From contig JAKTNV010000006.1 of assembly GCA_022747635.1 (NCBI GenBank), positions 64,371,090 through 64,435,089 on the forward strand: a stretch of 64,000 nt of DNA, in the 5' to 3' direction. The notes beneath the pieces were generated by a model. That model searched no databases. It worked only from the letters and a program-made list of their open reading frames with translations, and had not been told where the DNA came from. A program made the position numbers and the translations under genes. Within the stretch, counting starts at the first letter, position 1; each line of letters begins with the position of its first letter. Source of the DNA: Hetaerina americana (Eukaryota > Arthropoda > Insecta > Odonata > Calopterygidae). Shown in pieces: positions 12,601-26,900 of the stretch.

Positions 12601-15600
12601 ACAGGGTAAATATTCGTAAAAACGAATTTTTCACGAACAGGGTACGTAAAATTAGTGTAATATCTTGCTTAGCAGGATGGCTGTAACATACCTTGCGTGT
12701 CCGATACACGGGGCCAATAATAACCTTAAAGAGTTTTGAGGCCGAGGGGAAAATCCTAAGCTAAACTAGAAGACTTGATAATTAGCGAGAAATCGCAAGT
12801 AGTTAAATTAGTGGAGTTAGTGAAATCGGAAATTGGGCATCATACACGCTGACGTGTGGGCTGTTTTACCGTGAGGTAATTCCTTGTCAAAGGTGGAGAG
12901 AACAAAAGACGACATAATTCAAAGTTCTTTAAAATGTATTTTCGCTTGGTATTGTTCTTTTTAAATCTCAAGTACCAAATTTCCCAGTATGGATTACCAA
13001 TTACTCAAACACCGATTTGACGGTTTTTCGAATATTATTTGGAAGTAACTATAATTAACATTTTTTTAAAATTTTATCTCTCTTCTCTTAGTTACCTGGT
13101 AATGACCTACCTCTCTGTCTGTTATGCACGAAATTGGAAATGATAGATTACAAACAGCCTCTGTAAAGGAATTAGCGAAAATTTATTCGTTTCTTAATTT
13201 TTTCTCTCACTAAAATTAATGGAATTCTATGTTCTGTACATTAAGGAATTCTCACGTTACTTTTACGAGTGGTAATGTTGTAATAATTCCTTTGTGTTTG
13301 GTTATCACGTATGTCGCATTTCCGATTAAGAACAGAGGTCAGAAAGCTACGAGTGATGTTTGTTCTTATTAAATTCAAAAGAAAGAAATCCTGCTCTACG
13401 AGCACGAAATCTTAGGATATCCTCTTTTAGTATTAATTTTACCGCTGACATTTTCGATCTCATATACATGCTAGAAGATAATCGGCTTTGGACTTTTTTA
13501 TTTCTTTCTTCGTCCGTTACCTTGCCATTTCTTTTATTTAATTCATCAGTTCGCCCTTATTCCTCATATTTTCTTCTTTAAAAAGTAGCCTTCATATATT
13601 TATTCCGCAATACCTTTACCCTTTCCGTTTTATCCTCTACGTTAGCCCTCTCTTGTATTGCCATGCATACCCTTCCTTTTGTTTCTTTGAACCCGCATTT
13701 TTCTTTCTTTTTTATATTGCCTCTGTGTTTGATATGAAATCCCATATCCCGCCGGGTCCTATTTTCATTCCCCTAAAGCCACACCCCCTTCATCAGTTCC
13801 GCTCGCTTGCTTCCAGCAGTCTAACCCCTTTGCATCCCATCCCGCCTTCGGTATTGTTCAGCGCGCTCTTTTAGTTTCCATTGTAGGTGTATCAGATTTT
13901 TCTCTCTCACGCCGTTTCTGTTTTCGTATAAAGATTCATATGCGCTTGGTCTTCCGAGTGTTTTCTGTCGATCAGTTATGCAGCAAACGCACGTACTCAT
14001 TTCTTTCTTCTTCAATGGCGTCTAAGTTGTAACTCCTCTTTGAAATACCTAGTTATACGGTCACGTACGAGTATATCAAAAGACTCGCTGTAAAACACAG
14101 CAATTTCTAATTACCCTTTACCCTTCCATACGTTTGTCCATGCTTATGAGGATATTTGTTTTACGTGCTACTGTTATGCCATTGAGCTGTTTTGACACAA
14201 TTTTCCTTAAGTGCTTTTCATTCCCGTAAATTACATATTACCTAATATTTGTTGCCTCTTCTTAATTGCTAAATAATAAATATCCTACAGTTAATTTTGA
14301 ATTGAATGTTTTCTTTGATGCGCTCATTAATGAAAGCTGCTTCCTAACTTTCATTATGGCGGTTTTTTTATAGTATTAAATTTCTATTTGAGTACGAAAC
14401 TTGAAAAGACCTTCTATTTCTTAGTTCTTATTCATACCGCGTCTTTTCATGCTCCTTTTAAATCTTGCTGTACCTCTCTCTTGTCCGCTCTATCCTTTCA
14501 ACTTGGGTGTATAACGGTTGAATTTTTACTAGTGCAGCGGAATTTCTTCCTCTCCCTTACGTCCATTTTTCGCCTTCATACGCATCTACTCCAGTTACGT
14601 TGTCTAAGCGCTCATGTGTATTGCCCTTATTCAATCTCCTTCCCACGTCCCATTTTTTTCCCCGCAAATCACTATTCCTCTTAAATTTTCCGCACTCCCG
14701 CTCTTCCAACCTCCCTCTTCTCCTCCCCCTTGCAGCATTTTCTCGCCTTTCGTTAAAGCTCTCCTTCTTTCCCACTCACCCGCTTCATTTTCCTCCTTCC
14801 AAATTTAGTGGGCGAATTATACGAAGGGAGCGCCACCCGCCAACACTCACCTTCTCCCTCATTCTCTCTCACTCTCCGGTCCCCCTCCTCCTGCCCACTC
14901 CCTCCTCTCTTTTGCTCTCCCTCCTAAGGTTTGCCACCCGAAATTTCTTCGCTCCTGAAGTCCACCTTGTACTTTCTCCCCCGATCCTGCTTCCCTAAGA
15001 CCCGCCGCCCTCTCCGTCCGAATCCCTAGGCCCTTTCGCCATCCCTGCTCTCTCTTCCCTCCGCGCTCACTTTCCTCCCTCGGCACTCGACACACTTTTC
15101 CCTCGCTATTCCCTTCTCCAACTCCCTTTTCCTTCCCATCCATGGACTCTTATTCCCGACGAACTTGCCTCGCCGGTGGCCCTGCGCCACCTCGCGCAGT
15201 CCTGTAAGTTTTTTTCTCGCTTTCTTCAAATAGGTCTCTGGGTTTAAGCCACTCCTCCCCCGGCGAAAAGAAAACATTTTCTCCTTTTTCGCACTTCACC
15301 CTTCTATCTTAATCCATTTCGCCACCCTTTTCTTTGAGCATCCCATCCATCCTAATCACCTCATTTGTGTCCTTCCCATAATTCGTATATTCAATATCCG
15401 TTTTGACGCCAATGTTCTTCCGACTACTTGAAGACTGGGAAGGATATTTGCTCTTTAATGGCTTCCCAGTGATGACCGCTTATACCGTTTGGTGGTTTGT
15501 GTTCATCCAAAACCTTACTTAACCGATGGGTTACAGATGATAATAATCCTCTCAAGGCATGGAGACAGATAATAATAATTTATTGCTATTATTATTTAAG

Positions 15601-15875
15601 TTAATGTCTAATTATTCATCATTAGTGAATACCCAAAAAATGGCGAAAATATGAAAACATAAGATGCTTTCAGAGAGGTGAATTACACTGATTAATAGAG
15701 AACCTATGTATTAATTTTCGTCAGCGTCGAACCATTCGCATATTTATTCATGATTTCTCGAAATAAGTTCACCGGTCACGCGGTTCTTTCTAGAAATAAT
15801 TACACTATAAATACCATATCAATCTTGTGGTGGTGACTAATTACTAGTTCACATATTTTTGTGGCATTTCAATTT
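6700..15875. other. Long gene-free stretch with polypyrimidine patches
   Basis: I recognise no gene. C/T-rich patches on the + strand lie at about 7480-7720, 9520-9670, 10360-10640, 13590-13860 and 14640-15320. The Ser/Leu/Pro-rich ORFs inside them (for example at 7395, 14388 and 14600) are compositional. A 21-base perfect palindrome, CTTCAGCATATGATGCTGAAG, lies at about 11218-11238. The stretch could be intronic or intergenic. Confidence 0.5.
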
Positions 15876-15879
15876 TTAC

Positions 15880-16428
15880 CTATGGCATACATCGTGTGTA
15901 TGTTATTTGGAGATCCACTGGGAAATTGGGACGAACCCAGCTCCTGGCAGCCAACGCCGCAGAGTACAGTCGTAACCTTAAATGAACTGCGAGAGAATTG
16001 AGTCGGCAGATTTTTCCCTCAATTTTATACCTCAAGCGGACGAACACTTCCACGTGTTTTATTTTTACGGAGAAGAATCCGTTGCCTTCTACTCTTATGA
16101 CGTTAATGGTCGTGTGAGATCCATGCGGAAAGCCTGCCCCAAAATCTTGCCAATATGGTTGCCCCTTTTTTGCTGAGGGAATGTTATGAGTGGACGATGT
16201 ACTACCTGTACGTTGCTTGGCCGTGAAAACATGGTTTTGAGTTAGAGTTAAAACTTGACCCAACTTCCAATGCACCATAGTCGTAACGTTCACAAGAAAC
16301 TGGCGAATCTTAATTATATTGCTGTGCTCAAAAATTTGGTAAATTTCAGGTAATATGTGCTGAATATTGGAAAATATTTGATCGTTCGAAGGATTCGAAC
16401 ACGGGTAAAATGGTAGTTTCAGAAACAT
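15880..16428 (-). CDS. Unassigned ORF, 182 codons
   Basis: This is the longest open frame in the first 28 kb that composition or a repeat does not explain. It starts with ATG at 16426-16428 and runs 182 codons. The translation has mixed composition with no recognised domain, no clear signal peptide and no convincing membrane segment. Its last third contains runs such as SLAVHLRLRLYSAALAARS. A sequence resembling a tRNA B box (GGATTCGAAC) lies at 16390-16399 inside the ORF, so it may be part of an unrecognised repeat. There is no neighbouring coding evidence, and it may be a chance ORF or an exon fragment. Confidence 0.15.
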   Translation of the reverse strand: MFLKLPFYPCSNPSNDQIFSNIQHILPEIYQIFEHSNIIKIRQFLVNVTTMVHWKLGQVLTLTQNHVFTAKQRTGSTSSTHNIPSAKKGQPYWQDFGAGFPHGSHTTINVIRVEGNGFFSVKIKHVEVFVRLRYKIEGKICRLNSLAVHLRLRLYSAALAARSWVRPNFPVDLQITYTRCMP

Positions 16429-16429
16429 T

Positions 16430-19400
16430 GAAATGTTCCACGCACTCTAGCATTTTCAATTACAGTGTCTCTGAATTCGAAAATCATTAAGGGATACCTC
16501 AAAAGCTATTTTCGGACGAATTCTCCAAATCAATATTTCACGCAATAGAAGGAGTTGCTGATATTTTTACAGTTTTATCACACATGCATTTCCCATTTAT
16601 GTCTTAATACGTACAGTCAATGAATCTTTACCTGTAAAAATGCATGTAAAAATTTATTTAATAAATTCAAACATCTATTTTCACAATTTTAAATCTTCTC
16701 TGCGAGAAGAAGCTATTTGATTTCTTATGCAGAACAAATAAGCACATATATTTACTTGATTATCCCATATTCGAATCCCAGTATTTATATTATAAATATT
16801 GACTATGGGAATCCATATCGTATTTCAACCTGATATCTCTATCAATATGCATTGATCCGATTACATTCATTTGGCCAAGTTATTTGGAAGAAATAAGAGT
16901 TCGAAGAATTTCCGTATTTTCTTAAGATTTTCATTCAGTTTCCTTGCGAGTGTTACTCGAATGAGCAAGATGTAAAAATATGGATTGAGCTGCAAAAATT
17001 GTAACCGAAATTTGACCGGATCAAAACCTCACCACCTCATCAAAAGAATATAATTCTCCTTGCGTTTTTCACAAACCAAAGCTCAAAGAAAATTGATTGC
17101 TTCTATTAATCACGCCGAAAAAGAGAAAGGAGCTCGCTCTCCGCTCCTTCCCCTTTCTCACTTCAGTACGGATGTCTCAGTATCCTGTTTCTCTCTTTCA
17201 TTTGCCCATTCCTCTTAATATGTATACATTTTTTCATTTATTTTCACTCTTCCTTCCGTCGTGCGTTCGGCATCATCATCTCCCCCTCTGTCCGTTTTCT
17301 TCTCCTGGTTCCTTCCTTCCCTCCCCCATTCCACACCCCGGCACGTCCCACACCCGCACCCACCTTCTTTTAAACCTCCCTTCCTCCCCTGCCCTCCGCG
17401 GGAACAGACCGCACGGGGCGTCGAGATTAATTCCAGCGACTACCGTTTTAATTGAGTTCATTGTTGACACGGAATAAATTAAAGATGGAAGGACGAAGGA
17501 GGTAGAGGTTAGGGCGGGGGTGAGGAAGGGGTTCCAACTCGGGGAAGGAGGTGTTGGAAGGTCGTCCCTTAAGGGTTTGCGAGGAATAGGTGGGGGTTAC
17601 GCCCTGGGAGAGAGAGAGGTTGGTGGGCAGGTCGGTGTACGTAGGTGGGCGTTTTAAGGTTTGTGGAGGTTATGGAAGGAGTGCGAGGTGGTAGTTGATG
17701 CAGCGCGGTTAGAGTCCCCCCCCCCTTAACCCCGCTACTCTCTAACCCCCATCCCCTTGTGGAATGGGGAGTTGTGAGTCGAAGTGGTTTCCAGACTGGG
17801 GTTGATGTGAACTAAGGGTGTGGGGGTGTCGGGTTTCGTCTTTTACAACTGTATGTCCTTCTTGGTAGTCAGTCCCGCACTGTGGGGGCTTGGTGGAGGC
17901 GATGGAGTGGGAGGAGGAAATGGGTGGGCGAATTACGTTTGTGGAATGGGAGTGTGTTGTTGGTTGTGTCATGCTCCCAAGGTTTTGAATGCTTCCCTCG
18001 CAAGATGGGAGATGCCAAGTTGAAGTCCTCAAGACCTTGCAGCCTTTTTCCCCCACCCACTCATCCCCATCTTTCTCGCTCCCGTTCCTTTCTCTCGGCC
18101 CCCTTCAAGTGTCCTCCTCACTCCTCCCCAGTGGATCACCAAAGTACACACACCAAGTCGTGTTGACGCTCAGCTCACTTTTAATTAATACTAATGATGG
18201 GGGAGCAATGCTCTGCTAATCGACTAGCGACTCGCGAACTCCAGGAACGCCCGAGGAATGTCTTCCTGTTTTCTGGGGTTTGGTGGAGTCAGGAAAAAAG
18301 GATATCCCGGAGAACTACATTTGGGTACACTCTTAAGAATTTTTCTTTTAGGCCTCATAGTTATGTTTTAGTCATTAGTATTCTCATTTAGTTTTTATCG
18401 GTCCGTCTATTGTATAGAAACAACCTCCATATGATTAAGTTTCACATGTTTGCGTTTCATTCATCATAGTATGAAAAGAGCTATTACTGTTATTTACGTA
18501 TCTAGTCAACATAACAATCAAATCCCTTTATTTTTTATTTGCATATGATTATTCGTTGTCCATCGTTTATTATTTTCTTTCGCCGTTTTGATCTTAAAAA
18601 TCATCGTCAAATCAATTTCAACTTCTAATTTGATTGTGAAAGGTTTAATACTACAATACTTGAATCAAGCAAAAGTTTCGAGAGTAGCCATTTGTGTCAT
18701 TTTATCTTTAATTTTAGGAATGCTTGGGTGATTTTTCTTCTGTAGGTGTTTCTATCAAAACGAAAGTTTTACTCCGGGAGTTATTAATAGGTTTGTGAAC
18801 TCATTTTTTAGGATAGACTCCTTGTATGATATATTTTTTCGAACTATTAGGTATACTTTTCAATCAAAGTAGGGCAACCTACCTAGTTGCTCTTTGAGTT
18901 GTGAAGGACCATATTTTTCCTTTAATGTAGGTGTAAATACGTTTAATGTGACTCAGTATCTGGGAAATGGATTGTTTCTATGCCATTTATCTCGTTTATG
19001 AGTGGGTGAGCTTTTATTTTATTTCTCTTATGATCTTAGCTCTTCTGCTACAACTTTTGAGTCTATAATAATGTGGACAGACGGAGAGGCAGAAAACTTT
19101 CTCCGCAAATGTTGTACATATCATTACTTGATTTATATTACTTAAATTTTAATAAGTTTTTGTATATTATTATGTAATAAATGATATATTAATATTTTGT
19201 GAATAATTGTGTTTCATTGATATTTTAATGTCGGAGATAGCGTAAGATCCTCTCAAAAGTGGTTAGCTATAAACCCGAAGCTTAAAAGTTTCCTTTTTAG
19301 TTGAAAACAAATTTTATAAAATTCTCACACAAGTGTTTATGCACGTCAGTCAACATTGGACCGTAATGGAGATTTTAATAGAGTTGTTAGCATGTTCTCT

Positions 19401-20215
19401 TCGCCGATTTACTTCAGCTGGAGTGTAACCTTGCTTGAGGTTTACTCTATGCAATTTTCAGCGAAGACTCGCTTCTCGGCTTGGGCGTCGATTGTCACGG
19501 CCCCACGAAACGCCATTGAGACTTGCACTGACTCTTAACTCCCCCGCTCCCCTCACTACAGGCCCATGACCCAAAGACTAGCCTGAACCATGCGTCCTAC
19601 TCCTCCCTTCTTTAATGTTCACTATCCGAACTATTATTGGCCGCTATCGATTCGTGATATTAAATATTTTCTAGCCTGTATAATATGAAGAGGGCTGAAA
19701 ATAAATTAACATTACAACTTGTGAATTCGTTTCGGTTGTGATGGCTAATCTAAAAGTATCCATTTACTTCTTGACCATTGAAATTCTCTTCTCATTTTGA
19801 TTATTAATATGCTGTCGTTTTATGAGTATAATAATTTAAAGAATATATTTCCAAAATTTTCCGGTACTTACACCCCAAGAACGTTGCAAAGGCTGCGGGA
19901 AAGAACGATTCAAGTTCGTCCCCTTTCTATATTTTTTCCCTCCTTCAAATAAATTATTTTTTGGCATATCTCAAACAGTAGCTCTGCTTGCATCATAGAA
20001 CATCCACCAGAATTCTCATCGTAATTAATCCCGTTGGATTGAGCTCCCATCTGCTTACTTTAGATTAAAAAGTAAAATTCATATATTAAAGATGGAGAGG
20101 GAGGAAGGTTGAGGAAGAATAAAGATATCTAGCAGAAATATTTTTAATTTTGTGTGTGTGGTGTTTATTGCACTATATCACGCATGGTGTAGTTACAAGA
20201 ACAGCATCTAAGGTT
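16430..20215. other. Gene-free stretch with a compositional switch
   Basis: A C/T-rich block (about 17140-17400) is followed by a G-rich, purine-rich block (about 17480-17990), then a C/T-rich block again (about 18030-18140). The ORFs on both strands at 17260-18220 are by-products. The rest is AT-rich with nothing recognisable. Confidence 0.5.
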
Positions 20216-20217
20216 GT

Positions 20218-20305
20218 GAGTTGGGAAGCAAAGGCATCACTCGGATTCGAGTCCTGGACTCTAAGGTCAGGATTCTGCCCGTTGTAAACCACGTCACTGT
20301 AACAG
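20218..20305 (-). repeat. tRNA-like SINE remnant
   Basis: On the minus strand a B-box match GGACTCGAATCC (20243-20254) lies downstream of an A-box-like stretch containing GACGTGGTTTACAACGGGC (about 20278-20296). The spacing fits a tRNA-derived pol III promoter. No cloverleaf with a proper acceptor stem could be closed, and no second copy exists in the window. Confidence 0.4.
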
Positions 20306-20399
20306 CCAACTCGCCACCGTTTCAAATGAACGTTTGAAGAATTGTAAGATGTAGGTATATATTGTATCCGCTTGCGGTTCCTTTTTAGCGAGTCGAGAT

Positions 20400-20960
20400 T
20401 CTCACGTTCACACCCCTCCGACTTTCTTATCGAAGTGCATCATGGCCTTATCTCTTCGGTGGAGCCACCCCTGCAGCTCCCCTTTTCCGAAAATCCTTTT
20501 CCCCTGCCTCCACTCGCCCCTCCGGCCTTCCTTCCCTAGCTCCTTCCCACTCCTCCGCCCTACCACCTTCACTTTGTTTGGTCTCCTCCTGGAAGGAGTT
20601 CCTCCTCTGCCTCGGCGGAAGAGAAGCAATTACCAAACTCTGCAAGCAATTACCGAGCCCGGCGCGCGCGAGCGGCTGAGCCGGGAGCGAGAGGTAGGGT
20701 TTTGGTGGAGGGTGGCGGGATAGGAGGGTGTGTGGGAGGCGTGTTGTTGGGGGATGGGGGGTCCTCGGTCCCTCCTGCTTCCGAGATCCGTCCTCTTCAC
20801 TTGCCGTAGCGCCGTGCCTCTATGACCTATACAGGCATGGCCATAAGCGAACCATTCACATCCCTCCCGCCCCCTTCTCCCTTTCCGTTATTCCTCTGTG
20901 GGTGTGGTGGAACGGAGGAGGTTCCCTCCTGTTGTCCATTCGACGTTGACTTCGATTTTA
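20400..20960. other. GC-rich patch without recognised gene
   Basis: C/T-rich then G-rich sequence, with a CpG-dense core GCCCGGCGCGCGCGAGCGGC around 20656. The ORFs on both strands (20408-20950) have low-complexity Arg/Gly/Pro/Ser-rich translations. It could be a short CpG-rich regulatory patch or an exon of an unseen gene, but the sequence gives no further support. Confidence 0.3.
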
Positions 20961-23900
20961 GCATTGCGAGGCGTGATTCCTTAGCGAACCGGATCGGCTG
21001 TGAAATCCTTGGAAGTTGTCGACTTAGTTAAATAATATGAAATGCATTATAAGCTTACGGAATTCAATTAAATAATAATGGCTGGGATATTTTTTTATTT
21101 GGATGAAAGTTGTTTGACAGGGTGTTTGAATCATTTCTAGGTATGCGTTTCGGTTTGCGACTTTCGTCAATTAAGAATTTGCTCTCTTGCATTTCATTCT
21201 TCTTTCAGAATGAATTGCGTGGTTTATACACGATGAAGGCATTGCTCCGATCCTCTTCCCTGTATGCCCGTTCACTCGTTGCTCTGTGAAGATTTTCTCT
21301 CATTCCGCTGTTTATTTTCCGGAAATACGATAAGCTTGCAACAATAATTGAATTCCTTTTTGTATTTTTCTCTGATTTCCTTTTGGAGAAGTAGAATTCA
21401 TATTGTGCGACGTTAGATTTGATTTTTATTTTTCGTAATTACAGATGCAGTAACTTTTCCAGTTCGATATTTTCGAAGAGAGACTTTCAAGTTTTTTTTG
21501 TGGATTCTGATATTTGAATATGGTGTATTTGGAGGTTTTTTGATGAAAAAGCTGTACCAATTCTCTTTACCAATCACGATTACTTTATTCTCTTTCAATC
21601 ATCCTCTTTTATCTTCTTAAAACTGATTTTCTTCCACTAATTCGAAAGTGAATTTTTCTCGCTGTAATGCTAAAAGTGGAGATAAATCAACCAAAAAAAC
21701 GTTTTATAAAAGTTAGGTGTTGAACGCCACGTGCATTAAACTTATCTTGGGGAAGATTTTATTTTTTTTTGGAATCTGTCACATAACTTCTACTCAAAAG
21801 AGTACCTAATGTATCTTCACTCAAAATATTTTTCCATTCGTTTTTGCTGCTATCCGAAGGACGGTTCACTTGAAAAATATTATTAGAATGGTATTAAAAA
21901 TTAAAACATATTGGACATCATTACTTAAAAAACTTATGGCCTCATGGCCCCTAGGACCAGCATCCCGTGATCATTAAGATATAGCCTGTCTCGGCGCGCC
22001 ATTCGTACCGTTGGAGTTTCAAGAAGCGGCTTAGATTGTGATCTCTTTTTTTCGGTCGTATCGAGTTCCATTCCTTACGTGTATTCCGCTAAAGAATCGA
22101 ACTAGGAGGGATGCTTGTTTTAAGTTTTGGAAGGGAAAGGAGACGAGCCGGCGGTCTCTCCCTCCTGGTTTAGATGTTTCGCGCGAGCATCGGATGTCAT
22201 GCATAACAAGCCCACATGATGCGGGCCTATGGTCCCGAGGGCTCCCCCACCTTAGTTTCTTCAGCTCCCGCTCCACCTTTCTCGACCCCTTAGTTTGCCC
22301 CAATTATTCCTTGTTTCTCCCCTCCACGACCCGAGACAGGCTTCTTCACCACCCTCCTCACACCTCTAAGTTTCTGGGCTTGCTCCCCCTCTTCCGATAA
22401 CCCTCTCCCCAGCCCACCTGCTTGACGCCTGCTTCAAACCCCCATCTATAAAATATTCAATTACATGGCGGTAAGGCCTTTATGGTGTGGACGTTTGGTG
22501 CCAGAAATTGCGCTGGAAGCTTATACACCATTCCGAGCTAGTATTTCGGAAGGTTTGGGTTGTTATCCAGCCATTCCATTGTCTAAGCGTGTGTCTTGTT
22601 TGAATTTCTTTCCAGGATACACGAGCAAGTTACAATATACGTGTTCATAAGTGCAAGGACGATACCCTTTACTTGGCCTATTTCCTAAGTTGCAAAAGAT
22701 TCAGCGGGATCATATTCTAATCCCTGATTGTTCTGTTTTTCCAAACATGAGTTACATATATACGAGTATGAACTATCAGTTTCGGATTATATATATTTTG
22801 AAATAATTATAACCTGGACCTTAGTGGTAGCATTTGAAAAGGTTAAGAATATAAATATCCGAAGACAATTTGTTGTGCAGAAAATATCCCGCTATATCGG
22901 TACGGTAACATTTTTCCCAAATAAATTCCATTTTCCACCAAGTGAATAAAATATTCGGATTTTGGTAATGCAGAATGTTGAACTTCCCAATGAAGAGAGG
23001 CCAGAAGCTTGCCTATCCATGAACTTGAACCGAGTGTAATTTTAAACGCGAAATAGTTGTAGCGACTGTTATTCAACCGTCGAAATTCGAGGCCCTCGCT
23101 GAAAATTATGGAAAACATAATCCTTGAATGTTAATCATTTACGTTCATTCGCTTCAGTGACTAAATTTAAATTCTCTCCGCTCGCATCTGAGCTCGAGTG
23201 AAAGTTTTAGGATTATTTGGTGGACTGTTTTTCTTTGATTTCTTTGTTTTCTGAAACAACAGATTGCGAAAGGTGCACCAATAAAGTCTGATCGATAAAT
23301 TTGGAAACCTGCTTTTGGGTGAAAAACTTTCGGTGAGCAGGACCCAAGTTGAGTTCGCCAACTTTGAACAAGCAAGACATTTTACTCACGGAAAAATGTT
23401 TTCCCTTTTCCTGGTTTTCATGAAAGCCTATGGGTATTTGTTCAGCCGATCCATGAAATCCGCATTTCAGCATGATTTCCTGTCTTTCCGTAAAACTTAC
23501 TCTCTTCTTAGCTTTCCGTTTATCCGCATTGAACTTTTTATTACTATTTCATTTATTTGAGGTTTAAGTTTTTATGTATTGTCCTGGTGCACCAATATTC
23601 ATTATTGCCATTTTGCCGCATTTCTATTTTCTTCATAAGTGTTGACTCTTTATCTTATTCAATTCGCTATACCAATTTGTCTTGAGCAAGGATTCCGTTG
23701 CGATTATTCTGCAAGGATCTATGACCTACCTATTGATTGACTTCACTGGTGACGAATTTCAGCGACTATTTTTTTCAACGCTAACTACCCTATTTTTTAT
23801 GTTGACTTCATCGCATCGCTTAATTTAGTAAATTGTTCCAACGTTTTCTGTTTTTTTTCATAGTTATTTTAATATATGTCTTTTAATGCAGGGGTATTTT

Positions 23901-26900
23901 GGGTCGTCGTATTATTATCTCTTACAGTCTATTTCGTTGTTACTGGATTGCGTTTTCTGTCTATTTAAAGTAAGTACAACATTTCCTAGAATTCGAGAAA
24001 TCTGTATGATGGGATTCTCCGCGTGCATTTTAAAAGAATTAGCCTAAAAATGTAGGCTAATTCTCTTTCCATTCATTTAGTTTTATAAGTTTTGTCTCTC
24101 TTTACCAGTACTAACTCTAAGTGTTGATAACTTTCTAAGTTAGGTTTACTTGTAACTATAAGATTTTGTGCTTGGTCAACTCTTTTGGAAACGTTATTTT
24201 AAGGCACACTCTAGTTTTGCCGTCCGCGAATGCTTCCTTTTTTGTGAGTATTCATTGGAATCGAAGAGTGTAATATAATAATCCACAGTTATCAACCCAA
24301 AGGCTGGTATGATATGTAAGAGTAGAGGTCATCAAATATTAAACCCAGCCGTATGAACACGAAATTCTCTCTTCAGGCCTAGGGGAGTCAGTTCATTTCC
24401 ATGTGGTTACATTATGTTATCCAAGTATTTCTATATCTGATTTAGTTGATCGCGTTGTTTATATTTATATCATTTTAATAAATATCCTTTAGTTAGTATA
24501 GTTTTGTATGTTAATCTAATTTGCTAATCTTCCTTAATTCACCCCGTTTAAGAGTGTCATCACGCTTGCTTTTAAAGGTTAGTTACTGATACACAGTGAC
24601 CAAAGCATTTCGTGGATTGCTTTTCAAAGAAACAGGTGTCTTAATGCAATTTCATTTGTATTAACCTTCCTGCATCTCCTCCATTACTATGCATGTATGG
24701 TCATTTGAGGGTATTAATCTATTTTCGTAATATTCCTCTTTTTCTATAAACTATGATTCATGAACATCACTCTCAAAGTGTTCTGTCCATTTATACGAGA
24801 CAAATAAGTAGAGGAAAAGAATGTGAAGACTTCTAAAATTTTTCAATGTACCCAAATTAAGGGTTTTTAATGACATGAACATTTTTTATTACTTTCCAAA
24901 CGTTTTTTTGTAATGCATAATCATTTAAAAGGTATTATCATAATATAAATAATGAGCGCTTAGGAGTTTCATATCATTTTCCCAATTTTACTCTTCCATT
25001 CTAATATCAGCATCCGAATTTCCCTTTTACTTTCTCTCTTCAGCATTGCCTATTTCTGCTTTTCTGTTGCATTCTCCTTAAGCCCTGTCTTCTTGGAGCA
25101 GGCAAAGAAGAGACAACATTTCCCAACTGTTGTTCGCCAGCGATGAAGCGTCATATGGTGAAATTCTTCTTGATGTGGGCATTAGAAAAGTTTTACCCCT
25201 GTCGCCGGCATGATTGTCTCCGGGAGTTTATGTATGAGAAGGCTGTGGTTCTATAGCTCATAAGCACTTGACCGTCCATTTTCACAACTGCTTCTAACAT
25301 TCTGCCTTGCCTTTTTACGATATAGCCGTTCTTAGCATTATTCTTAGGGGTACCCTGACATTACTACGAGCCCTTATTCTATATATTATTCAGAATATAT
25401 TACAATACTAGTCTAATCTAATTGTGATTTGAAGATCTATTTATCGTGAGAGTTTTATTGAGTAATAATACGTAATTAACAGCCGTAGGATGTTTATCTT
25501 TGGTGGTTTCAGTTATTATGTAAATATGGAAAGATACAGGGTGGGGTAACAGAATTTCCTTTTTTAAAGGTGTTTGTATCCGTTTATAGCAAGAAACAAT
25601 CATATGAACTCAAGTTGGGAGTTAGATCAAATTTCTTCTTGTATTTACGCCTTAAGTTTTATCATCGTTGGTAAATAAATTTAAATCTTTCAACTGTAGC
25701 TTTTTTATTCGAAACTTAATCGTATTATTAAACTCGTAAAATTAGTGTCGGCCCTTCGATCGACATCTTCAAAACCGCCTTTATTCACTAAATGTCTGGT
25801 ATGCCAGGCAAAATTATGCATTTTAAATCCGTCAGCTTGTCTAAATGTAGTATTCGTCCTACATTCAACTTTTTATCGTGTTTTTTTTGCATTCGTTTTT
25901 GGCCAAAGGATGAAATGTTAAACCCAAAAACTTATCTCAGATTTTTAATTCTCCAATTTTGCCGAAGCACATTTTTAGCGCTAACGACCAACGGCAGCAT
26001 TCCATGAAAGCATTTTCGGATTGAAAGTCAAGTGCTCAGAAGTTGATTACCATATTTGTACGCGGTGGAGCGAGTGGATGGATATGGGGTTGGAAACCTT
26101 AATTGCCATTGTAATAACCACTTTTATGACCAAGAAATTGTAAAAGGCTGCTTTTTTTAAGGTAGTTATTTTGCTCCAAAGTGACCCACTTTAAAACATT
26201 TCTCGATTAATTAGTCGGAAGAGGATGGGTTAGGTGGAGTGACAGGTTGTGATAGGGGAAAAGAAGAGTAAAGAAAACAGAACCGGGGAGAAAGGAAAAT
26301 ATGGAAGGCGCCGTTAAAGTTATTATTTTCATCCTCCGCACCATTTTCGTCGGGGCGGCAAGGGTATTAGGCGGAAAGGGCGGGGTGAAGGGAATAGGGT
26401 GAAGGCGTTGGTGGTCTGGGGAAGGGGTAGTGGCGAAAGGGTTATGACTGAGGCAGGGGTTAAAATGCGGACGTAGCAGGGTGCGTTTGGCGAGCGTGTG
26501 CAAGCGTGCGTAGGCTGGGATGGTTTTGAGCGAGGTAACGGAGAGTGCTTTTTATTGCGTTGGCCGCTGTTGCCTGTCTCCCTATCGCCAGAACCCGTTA
26601 GGAGTCCTCGAACCCCTCATCCCCCCGCCCAAATCCCCAGCCGAAGGGAAGGAAAAGGGCAAGAGGGACGAATGCACACAGGGTAAGGGATAGCAGCTCC
26701 CGATCGATCCTTAATTAAGGCCCGATTCGATGTTTGTGCCTTGGTGGTGGCAATTAGATATGGCGATGGGCTTCTCATTCAGACCGTTGTTACGTCGGAG
26801 GGGTTTTGGAATGGAAGGGATGGTTGTGAATCGAGAGGATGCCAGGGAAAGTGGGTGTTTAAGGGTTTTTTTTGGGACAGAGAAAAGTGAAGTGGACGAA

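Noticed and set aside
14388..15277. Cluster of ORFs on both strands at 14.4-15.3 kb as a possible gene
   Set aside because: Translations are Ser/Leu/Pro- or Arg/Glu/Gly-rich in opposite strands, which is the signature of a polypyrimidine tract.
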